Shown: positions 1-4,981 of the stretch, in pieces | How the letters are laid out: each line of letters opens with the position of its first letter | Position numbering within the stretch: position 1 is the first letter of the stretch | Assembly: GCA_030639495.1 (NCBI GenBank) | Contig: DAOWCP010000100.1 | Coordinates: 1-7,383 of the forward strand | Direction of reading: 5' to 3' | Source of the DNA: JAGLTN01 sp023135255 | GTDB lineage: Bacteria > Planctomycetota > Phycisphaerae > Sedimentisphaerales > Anaerobacaceae | Length of the DNA: 7,383 bases | The notes under the pieces: generated by a model | Databases searched by the model: none | What the model saw: only the letters and a program-made list of their open reading frames with translations | What the model was told of the DNA's origin: nothing | Program-made: the position numbers and the translations under genes

Positions 1-56
1 GAAATATTACACAAAAGTTTGGGAATTACAACATGTTTTTTTGAAAATTGCAAAGA

Positions 57-74
57 TACACCCTTAAGGGTGTA
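57..74. promoter_or_regulatory. perfect 18-bp palindrome
   Basis: TACACCCTTAAGGGTGTA is its own reverse complement, about 95 bases downstream of the secreted-protein stop. It has no T-tract on either side, so it is not a standard intrinsic terminator. It could be an operator for a dimeric regulator of a gene to the left of the window, or a short hairpin in the 3' end of the minus-strand transcript. Confidence 0.4.
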
Positions 75-169
75 AATGTCCGCGAATAAATCCGTAATGG
101 TACAGTTTTAAGGGGTCAGATCGGCTGAATATTTCGGGGCAGGTTTTTTGTTTAAATTTGTGAAAAGGC
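75..169. other. non-coding tail downstream of the secreted repeat protein
   Basis: No gene seen. Contains AAGGGGTCAGATC (110-122), which resembles a string often found near REP-associated Y1 transposase genes; with no such gene in view this is only a resemblance. No clear terminator for the minus-strand gene was found here. Confidence 0.3.
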
Positions 170-2680
170 CTATTTTTCGTTTTCTTCAGTCGGCTCTTCC
201 GTTATTTCGGTCGGTTCTGACGTTATTTCGGTCGGTTCTTCCGTTATTTCGGTTGGTTCTGACGTTATCGGCATAGGTTCTTCGGCGATATCCTGCTGAA
301 CTTTGGGTTTTTGTGGTGGCGTTGCACCTAATGCTATTGCCATTTCTCTTACTGTAGGGTTCGGGTCATGTTTTGCAGTCCAGTCAAGAACCCGATTAAA
401 TTTTTCGCCGGAAGCATTTTTGAGGATCATAAGAGCCATCATTCTTGCAGGCCAGTGTGTTTCGTTTAGATTTTCTGAAACAGCATCCATCAACTGGTAG
501 TCGAGCTTCAGGTCATAAACAGCTGCTAACGAATTAGTTCTTACTACCCAGTCGTCACTGCTTAGATTGTAGATGATGGCGGATTTCAGCATTTTAGGCA
601 TCCATTCGCCGTACATGTATTTGTACATTGGCTGACGATTAGCCATTGCCTGCTGTTCCATCAGCAGAGAGGTGAAAAGCCTGCATATCTTTATTTTCTG
701 ACCTTGCTTGCCTTTTGCCAGTGAGTTAAATCGGTTTTGCAGGAATTTAGGGTTTAATTTTACAGCTGGTCTTTTTACTGTAATTTCTGCCGGTTTAATG
801 CTGATTAATCTGTTTGCTACCAATCCATTTTCGTCTTCAACAGGGTCAATATAAGCAGTGAATGTTATGTCTAAAGATGCCTGTGGATGTACCGTCAAAG
901 TCTTTTTAAGTTCACCACTGACCAGGTTTACATTAATTACAAGGCTTCTGTCGGGTTGAACGATTTGAGAAGGTATTGTTTTGAGGGTTATCAGATCAGG
1001 TATGGTTTTCTCAAGGTCGCCGGTTATCTTTGCATCGATTCTGATATTTCCTTTTATCATGCAGTTGTCATTGATTTTGAAAGCTTCCCTGGATTTGTTG
1101 GTGATAATAATCTGACCACCGAAATTCTGGTCGTAAGCAAATTTAGTTCCCTTTGTTGAGAGCTGGAGAGAAATTCTTTCGTCAGGTTTTGAAAATTCCG
1201 GTATAACCGTATTTTCAAAACTTCCTCGCACTGCTGCCAGAAATGCTTCTGTATCAATTGGAGTGACATATTCACTGTCGTTCGCAACGAGAATCTCTTT
1301 TGCCAGAGATGATTCCAACGTGTTGGGATTTTTTTCGACAGATTCTTTAAGCAAGGCAATCGCTTCTTCTTTTTTATCCTGCTTCAGGAATATTTTAGCT
1401 TGCGTTATTTCCGCTATCTGATTTTTCTCACTACTCTTTATGAGAGATTCAGCCAATTCGGCCTGGTCGTTTTCCGCAAGCAGGTAGGCCAGGATCGATG
1501 AAGCTGCTATTGAATTTACATCTTGCGAATATGCTTTATTGGCGTAATCGAGAGCTTTATCAATGTCTTTGAGAGCAAAGGTGTAAAACCACGCCATTTG
1601 CTCAGCTGGTACATTGACGGAAGGGTTTCTCCAGTTAGCCAGCAGTCTGGTTTCAGTATCCCTGAGGGCATTTTCCGAGTCGGCCTGTTGAAGTTTTGCT
1701 AATACTTTTGCCGCAATGACTTCTGCGAGCATATCAAACTGGTTTTTCGCCCGCAGTTTTCTAACGATATCCAGACATTTGTACTGGTCGTGTTCAGTGT
1801 TAAAGGTACTCATTATCCATGGCAGATATATGGATTCGAGCAACGGTTCGTTCTCATAAAGATACTCGAACAAATCTGCGCAATATTTGTATGCGCCCGT
1901 GGCAACATAATAAAGCTGAAGTTGCTCAGCGTATTGAGCAAAAGTGAGAGCGTTTTCGAGGCTGTAAGGGTCCTGTGATATTGCCAGTCTCATGTTTTCA
2001 AGATGGACAGACGGCAGAATGACATCCGGGGACAACCTGTAGATCTCATCGAACGCAATACTGTTGTATTTATCGAGGCTATAGGCTTCTATGAAAAGCG
2101 ACATCGCGGTATTAGCATCGCTTTTCTCAACGTTTAGCATTGCCAGTTGAGTATAAATCTGGGAATCAAAAGTTTTGTTTCTTTTTGCCAAACTTCCTAA
2201 AAGCGACTGGAGGAGTTGTTCGCGCTGCTGGCGTGTATTTTCCTGGCTTAGAAGATAGCTGACAGCTTGTCTTGTTATTTCAAGATCGCATGATTCAGAC
2301 AAATAGTTTTTCAACAGGACATAGACCAACTCAGAGTTATCAACATTGATCTGTTTTGATGCTGTTGTGATCATTTTTGGAGTAATGCTTCGCGTCCATT
2401 CGTCCAGCTGGGAGTTTGATTTTAATAATATCATTGCCTGCTGCAATTGTTTTTTGTCAGCGTCGGGGACATTAGCTAAATCATAAGCTAAGTTGAAAAA
2501 TGCTTTTCCCACTGAAGGTGAAAACAACCGATCTGTATTTGCCTGTTTACCAAGGGTGTTTGCTGCACTGTTAGTTGTGGCAGCAGATTCACTTAAAGCG
2601 ATACTAAAGGGCGTCAAAACTATGCATGAAAACACTGCAAATGATAATATCAAAACATACCTGCGCATCGAACTCTCCAT
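170..2680 (-). CDS. large secreted TPR/HEAT-like repeat protein of unknown function
   Basis: I do not recognise a named family. The 836-residue product starts with a basic MRRYVLIL stretch and a hydrophobic core, typical of a Sec signal peptide with cleavage near residues 28-32. Residues about 60-470 are almost all helical, with TPR-like segments clearest around 185-215 and 360-450 (A/L spacing, KALDYANKAYSQD, EAIALLKESVEKNP). Residues about 500-640 look beta-rich and may form a domain binding a partner. Residues about 690-790 resemble HEAT repeats (DDWVVRTNSLAAVYDL, DPNPTVREMAIALG). The tail from 800 is an acidic 7-residue repeat. TPR plus HEAT suggests a periplasmic or envelope scaffold; this is inference. 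Two starts are possible: ATG at 2680 or ATG at 2668; the second has GGAGAG four bases upstream and a neater signal peptide. It is transcribed away from murJ across the accessory patch. Confidence 0.85.
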   Translation of the reverse strand: MESSMRRYVLILSFAVFSCIVLTPFSIALSESAATTNSAANTLGKQANTDRLFSPSVGKAFFNLAYDLANVPDADKKQLQQAMILLKSNSQLDEWTRSITPKMITTASKQINVDNSELVYVLLKNYLSESCDLEITRQAVSYLLSQENTRQQREQLLQSLLGSLAKRNKTFDSQIYTQLAMLNVEKSDANTAMSLFIEAYSLDKYNSIAFDEIYRLSPDVILPSVHLENMRLAISQDPYSLENALTFAQYAEQLQLYYVATGAYKYCADLFEYLYENEPLLESIYLPWIMSTFNTEHDQYKCLDIVRKLRAKNQFDMLAEVIAAKVLAKLQQADSENALRDTETRLLANWRNPSVNVPAEQMAWFYTFALKDIDKALDYANKAYSQDVNSIAASSILAYLLAENDQAELAESLIKSSEKNQIAEITQAKIFLKQDKKEEAIALLKESVEKNPNTLESSLAKEILVANDSEYVTPIDTEAFLAAVRGSFENTVIPEFSKPDERISLQLSTKGTKFAYDQNFGGQIIITNKSREAFKINDNCMIKGNIRIDAKITGDLEKTIPDLITLKTIPSQIVQPDRSLVINVNLVSGELKKTLTVHPQASLDITFTAYIDPVEDENGLVANRLISIKPAEITVKRPAVKLNPKFLQNRFNSLAKGKQGQKIKICRLFTSLLMEQQAMANRQPMYKYMYGEWMPKMLKSAIIYNLSSDDWVVRTNSLAAVYDLKLDYQLMDAVSENLNETHWPARMMALMILKNASGEKFNRVLDWTAKHDPNPTVREMAIALGATPPQKPKVQQDIAEEPMPITSEPTEITEEPTEITSEPTEITEEPTEENEK
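187..281 (-). repeat. tandem 21-bp repeat encoding an acidic 7-residue tail
   Basis: Three near-identical 21-bp units at 201-221, 222-242 and 243-263 have degenerate units on both sides. On the minus strand they encode alternating PTEITEE and PTEITSE heptads at the C-terminus of the secreted repeat protein. The alternation of Glu and Ser at one position gives a 42-bp higher-order period. DNA identity between units is high, so copy number probably varies between strains by slippage. The tail is acidic and rich in Pro and Thr, like a flexible linker or surface-exposed stalk. Confidence 0.9.
2673..2678 (-). promoter_or_regulatory. candidate RBS favouring the downstream start of the secreted repeat protein
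   Basis: GGAGAG on the minus strand lies four bases before the ATG at 2666-2668 and overlaps the codons just after the upstream ATG at 2678-2680. Only a weak GGA precedes the upstream ATG. This favours a product four residues shorter, beginning MRRYV, which also gives a more typical signal peptide. Confidence 0.45.
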
Positions 2681-2702
2681 GTTTAATCCGAAAAAAACAC
2701 TA

Positions 2703-2732
2703 TTTATAAGTTATTTCGGGCAATTTGCTCAA
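2703..2732 (-). promoter_or_regulatory. candidate promoter for the secreted repeat protein
   Basis: On the minus strand, TTGAGC (2727-2732) and TATAAA (2703-2708) are 18 bases apart, a little over 20 bases upstream of the ATG at 2680. The -35 box falls within the left copy of the long direct repeat, so the duplication or insertion event may have supplied or altered this promoter. Judged by eye only. Confidence 0.35.
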
Positions 2733-2835
2733 TTGCTTTAAGTATATAAGTGGTTATAGGAAAATATTTTGTGAAGCTGACGTCTTGAAATAACCAGGGT
2801 AAGGGGCCTTGCAAGAGATTATAATTGAAGCGATG
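2721..2835. repeat. long imperfect direct repeat, left copy
   Basis: Matches 4840-4952 in the same orientation. The first 56 bases (2721-2776) differ at one position, the next 19 at three, an 18-base middle (16 in the other copy) is unrelated, and the last 22 differ at one. Read on the minus strand, this copy has an open frame running to a stop just past the repeat, including TKYFPITTYILKAIEQI, which is shared with the right copy. The shared frame suggests both copies derive from coding DNA. Confidence 0.85.
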
Positions 2836-2946
2836 GTATAGAGCAGTTTAATTTTTCGAGGAATGTCATAGTTTCCGGTAGAAAGTTTTTTTTATTTTTA
2901 TCTTGCATTACCTTTGTTTCCTGCTATATTCTAATTAGTTTCATAC
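2836..2946. other. left flank of the insertion element, no gene seen
   Basis: AT-rich non-coding stretch between the left direct repeat and the element's left inverted repeat. It holds a candidate plus-strand promoter and, at 2876-2884, a second short copy of the terminal-repeat core CGGTAGAAA in the same orientation as the left end. I see no open frame of interest. Together with the repeat and the short leader of the secreted-protein gene it makes up the 2681-2975 gap. Confidence 0.6.
2903..2930 (+). promoter_or_regulatory. candidate promoter driving the transposase-P63C pair
   Basis: TTGCAT (2903-2908) and TATATT (2925-2930) are 16 bases apart on the plus strand. Transcription would start close to the left inverted repeat and run into both element genes. 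The promoter lies outside the recognised element end, so if it is real the genes are expressed from host flanking DNA, or the true element end is further left. Identified by eye. Confidence 0.4.
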
Positions 2947-2962
2947 ATAACGGTAGAAAATT
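2947..2962 (+). repeat. left terminal inverted repeat
   Basis: ATAACGGTAGAAAATT, a perfect inverted match to 4385-4400. The base outside it (2946 versus 4401) no longer pairs, which marks the limit of the match. Located 13 bases upstream of the transposase ATG. Confidence 0.88.
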
Positions 2963-2975
2963 TAAGGACAAAATT

Positions 2976-3452
2976 ATGGACATAATCGAAGTTTTTGAGC
3001 GTTTTCCAGCACAAAACGACTGTTTGCAGTATCTTGAAAGGGTACGCTGGCAAAATAAGCCAACCTGTCCATATTGTAAATCAATAAAGCAAACTCCACT
3101 AAAAAAAGAACATCGTTACCATTGTAATAATTGCAATACCAGCTTTAGCGTTACAGTTGGCACTATCTTTCATAAGACCCATTTATCTATCCAAAAATGG
3201 TTTCTGGCTATTTCTCTTATCTTGAACGCTAAAAAGGGCATTTCTGCCCGTCAGTTGGCAAGATACCTTAAAGTTAATCGCAACACAGCTTGGCGTATAT
3301 CTATGAAAATCAGAGAAGCCATGTTTGAGCCGGAACAAAGAGGTATGCTGCAAGGTCTTGTCGAAATGGACGAATTCTCATATCGTTTCAATCACAGAGA
3401 CAACAAGGATGTCTTTGGTTTAACATTAAGAAAAGGATTAGGAGTAGCATAA
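2976..3452 (+). CDS. IS1595/ISXO2-type transposase lacking its catalytic core (internal in-frame deletion)
   Basis: The 158-residue product is about half the usual family length (roughly 300). Residues 31-53 form the IS1595 zinc ribbon with Cys31, Cys34, Cys50 and Cys53, followed by TSFSVTVGTIFHKTHLSIQK, a typical family stretch. A helix-turn-helix covers about 87-112 (ISARQLARYLKVNRNTAWRI). The first catalytic Asp is Asp132 in LVEMDEF. What follows is not the expected glycine-rich start of the DDE domain but YRFNHRDNKDVFGLTLRKG, which resembles the family's C-terminal end (a DEF-x-x-RFN-x-R motif). So nearly the whole DDE domain seems to be missing, in frame. The start has an AAGGA seven bases upstream. 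The product might still bind the element ends and act as a repressor; that is inference. The stop is one base before the P63C gene. Confidence 0.85.
   Translation: MDIIEVFERFPAQNDCLQYLERVRWQNKPTCPYCKSIKQTPLKKEHRYHCNNCNTSFSVTVGTIFHKTHLSIQKWFLAISLILNAKKGISARQLARYLKVNRNTAWRISMKIREAMFEPEQRGMLQGLVEMDEFSYRFNHRDNKDVFGLTLRKGLGVA
3440..3444 (+). promoter_or_regulatory. RBS of the P63C gene inside the transposase 3' end
   Basis: AGGAG lies within the last codons of the transposase gene, nine bases before the P63C ATG at 3454. The transposase stop (3450-3452) falls between them, so the two genes are probably translationally coupled. This ties the passenger gene to the transposase transcript. Confidence 0.65.
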
Positions 3453-3453
3453 A

Positions 3454-4386
3454 ATGAGTAAATACAAAACTTCAAAAAAAATGCAAATTAAATACAAGGG
3501 CGAACTCAACATTGGTAATCTTAAGATACCATGCTATGTAACAGAAGATGGCCAACGGTTGTTGTCGCAAAGAAGAATGCAAGTTGCTTTGGGTGTTGCG
3601 GACGATGATACTTCTTATCAAATTTCAGGGCAAAGAATGGTCCGCTTTTTAGGCCAAAAATCACTTAAGCCCTTATTTGACAAGATGATAGACACGTCCT
3701 TATTGGAACCCGTTGCGGTGTATGACAATAAAATGAAAATTGTCAGCTACAACGCAGAATTGTTGCCTGAGTTGTGTAATGTAATTCTTGAGGGTCGTCG
3801 AGAAGGAGTTCTTAAAGGATCAAGGCAACAATTGATTGCAAAACAATGCGAAATACTCTTAGGTGGCCTTGCTCACATTGGAATCGTTGCTCTTGTTGAT
3901 GAAGCAACTGGTTACCAAGATGCTCGCACTAAAGATGCACTGGCAAAAATCTTAGAACAGTATTTAGCAAAAGAATTACAAAAATGGTTCAAGACATTCC
4001 CTGATGAGTTCTACAAAGAGATGTTTCGACTTAGAGGGCTTAGGTATTCTCCTGATAGTATCAAAAGACCGAGCTATATCGGAAAGCTCACTAATAACAT
4101 TGTTTACGACCGACTTGCTCCAGGAGTACGAAAGGAACTTGAAAAACAAAATCCTAAAACCACAAAAGGGCACAGGAAAAACAGACACCATCAATTGTTG
4201 CCCCCAGAATTTGGACATCCAAAATTACGTGAACACCTTGCTGCCCTTGTTGCTTTAATGAAAGCCTCGTCAACATGGAACGGTTTTATGAGGTTGGTTG
4301 AACGCTCACTGCCAAAATATGGAGATTTTCCTTTAATAGAAGATGCTGAAAGACGAGCAAGGCAAAAAGACAAAGCGGCTCTATAA
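3454..4386 (+). CDS. P63C domain-containing protein, passenger of the insertion element
   Basis: Complete 310-residue protein. Residues about 130-290 match the P63C domain as I know it: GGLAHIGIVALVDEATGYQ, KTFPDEFYKEMFRLRG, KRPSYIGKLTNNIVYDRLAPGV, HRKNRHHQLLP and GHPKLREHLAALVALMKAS. The domain is found in phage and bacterial proteins of undetermined biochemical role. The N-terminal 125 residues (YKGELNIGNLKIPCYVTEDG, then SQRRMQVALG) are also typical of full-length family members and may form a small beta module followed by a DNA- or partner-binding helix region; that is inference. No signal peptide or membrane segment is seen, so it is probably cytoplasmic. The reading frame is intact although the neighbouring transposase is damaged, which hints at selection or a recent deletion. 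The highly conserved His/Arg cluster (RHHQ) could be functional. Confidence 0.85.
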   Translation: MSKYKTSKKMQIKYKGELNIGNLKIPCYVTEDGQRLLSQRRMQVALGVADDDTSYQISGQRMVRFLGQKSLKPLFDKMIDTSLLEPVAVYDNKMKIVSYNAELLPELCNVILEGRREGVLKGSRQQLIAKQCEILLGGLAHIGIVALVDEATGYQDARTKDALAKILEQYLAKELQKWFKTFPDEFYKEMFRLRGLRYSPDSIKRPSYIGKLTNNIVYDRLAPGVRKELEKQNPKTTKGHRKNRHHQLLPPEFGHPKLREHLAALVALMKASSTWNGFMRLVERSLPKYGDFPLIEDAERRARQKDKAAL

Positions 4387-4400
4387 TTTTCTACCGTTAT
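4385..4400 (-). repeat. right terminal inverted repeat
   Basis: AATTTTCTACCGTTAT, the reverse complement of the left end. Its first two bases are the last two of the P63C stop codon, so the passenger gene fills the element to its very end. Confidence 0.88.
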
Positions 4401-4404
4401 TAAC

Positions 4405-4433
4405 TTGTAAAAGAACAAAGACTACTTTATTAT
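4405..4433 (+). promoter_or_regulatory. candidate promoter for the small Cys/His protein
   Basis: TTGTAA (4405-4410) and TATTAT (4428-4433) are 17 bases apart, immediately outside the right end of the element and 38 bases before the ATG at 4472. Good spacing but identified by eye only. Confidence 0.4.
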
Positions 4434-4471
4434 GAAACCTCAATATTAACCTTATTTAAAGGGAGCTAATT

Positions 4472-4624
4472 ATGGCCAAAGTAAAACCTACCCATTCACC
4501 TAAGTCAGATGTTTATCACGACAACAATAAATGCACAGAAAGAAACAATATCGAAACTCGCAACATTAAGCCAGGTACAGGCGGAAATCGTAAATGCAAA
4601 CATTGTAAGGACCTTGACAAATAA
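4472..4624 (+). CDS. small Cys/His-rich protein of 50 residues, function unknown
   Basis: The ATG at 4472 is preceded by AAAGGGAG at a normal distance. The product is hydrophilic and basic, with His8, His16, Cys21, Cys42, His44 and Cys45. The pattern YHDNNKCTERNNIE, then GTGG, then CKHC resembles a widespread class of very small uncharacterised bacterial proteins with a Cys...GTGG...C-x-x-C layout. A single zinc site from His16, Cys21, Cys42 and Cys45 is plausible; that is inference. It lies outside the element's inverted repeats but inside the long direct repeats. Its stop abuts the stop of the convergent gene fragment on the minus strand. The RBS, candidate promoter and ordered motif make me think it is real despite its size. 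Confidence 0.65.
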   Translation: MAKVKPTHSPKSDVYHDNNKCTERNNIETRNIKPGTGGNRKCKHCKDLDK

Positions 4625-4903
4625 TTAAACATTGTCTTTTCCCCAAAAAGTAATTGCCCAATCAGGGCCTACGGGCTGTTTATCCTGTATAGACCAAAAC
4701 TGCCTAATTTCGCTTACTGGCAGGCCATTCTCTAAAGCCACAGCTAAAGCCCGAAATCCCTCTTGTATCTGACCGTAAAAACGGATTGTCGGTTCAAGAT
4801 AGGCGTGGCCTGCACCACCTTCGCAAGATTCATAGGTTTCAATTTGCTCAATTGCTTTAAGTATATAAGTGGTTATCGGAAAATATTTTGTGAAGTTAAC
4901 GTC
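4625..4903 (-). pseudogene. 3' remnant of an unrecognised gene, start missing
   Basis: An open minus-strand frame of 92 codons ends at 4625 and is bounded upstream by a TAA just before 4903. There is no ATG, GTG or TTG in its first half; the first such codon is a GTG well inside. The translation looks like real protein (KYFPITTYILKAIEQIE, ESCEGGAGHAYLEP, RFYGQIQEGFRALAVALENG, PDWAITFWG), with no low-complexity bias. The first 21 residues come from the right copy of the long direct repeat, and the left copy encodes nearly the same peptide before diverging to a stop. I do not recognise the family. Most likely it is the C-terminal part of a gene whose 5' portion was lost or shifted out of frame in the duplication. 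It is convergent with the small Cys/His gene. Confidence 0.5.
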
Positions 4904-4952
4904 TTAAAATAACCCTATAAAAAGCTTTTCAGAGATTATAATTGAAGTGATG
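4840..4952. repeat. long imperfect direct repeat, right copy
   Basis: Second copy of the repeat at 2721-2835, offset by 2119 bases. It lies just downstream of the murJ stop and covers the 5' end of the minus-strand gene fragment ending at 4625. Two of the differences between copies are synonymous in the shared minus-strand frame, one is Ser/Asn, and one turns a Gln codon of the left copy into a stop (minus-strand TAA immediately before 4903). Recombination between the copies would delete everything from 2721 to 4839. Confidence 0.85.
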
Positions 4953-4981
4953 CTCTAATTGCTTTGTTTACAAGGGTTTAT

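Larger units (their letters stand above)
2947..4400 (+). mobile_element. IS1595-family element carrying a P63C passenger gene, transposase internally deleted
   Basis: A 1454-bp unit is defined by perfect 16-bp inverted repeats, ATAACGGTAGAAAATT at the left and its reverse complement at the right. It contains only two genes, both on the plus strand: a shortened IS1595/ISXO2-type transposase and a P63C-domain protein. Packing is tight: the transposase starts 13 bases inside the left repeat, the genes are one base apart, and the P63C stop overlaps the right repeat by two bases. IS1595-family elements are known to carry passenger genes. No 8-bp target duplication is visible (tttcatac at left, taacttgt at right). 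With the catalytic core missing, it could move only if a related transposase acted in trans. Confidence 0.8.

Noticed and set aside
110..122. AAGGGGTCAGATC as a REP-type element end
   Set aside because: Only a short resemblance to strings near Y1 transposase genes; no hairpin pair or Y1 transposase is visible in the window.
1057..1359. Minus-strand open frame of 100 codons inside the secreted-protein gene
   Set aside because: It overlaps the much longer gene in another frame of the same strand, has no convincing RBS, and its composition looks like a frame-shifted reading.
3976..4418. Several open frames overlapping the P63C gene on both strands
   Set aside because: The P63C frame has clear family motifs over this whole stretch; the others have no recognisable motifs or start signals.
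4616..4640. Weak hairpin GACAA/TTGTC followed by TTTT after the small Cys/His gene
   Set aside because: A stem of only five pairs with an 11-base loop and four Ts is too weak to call a terminator.
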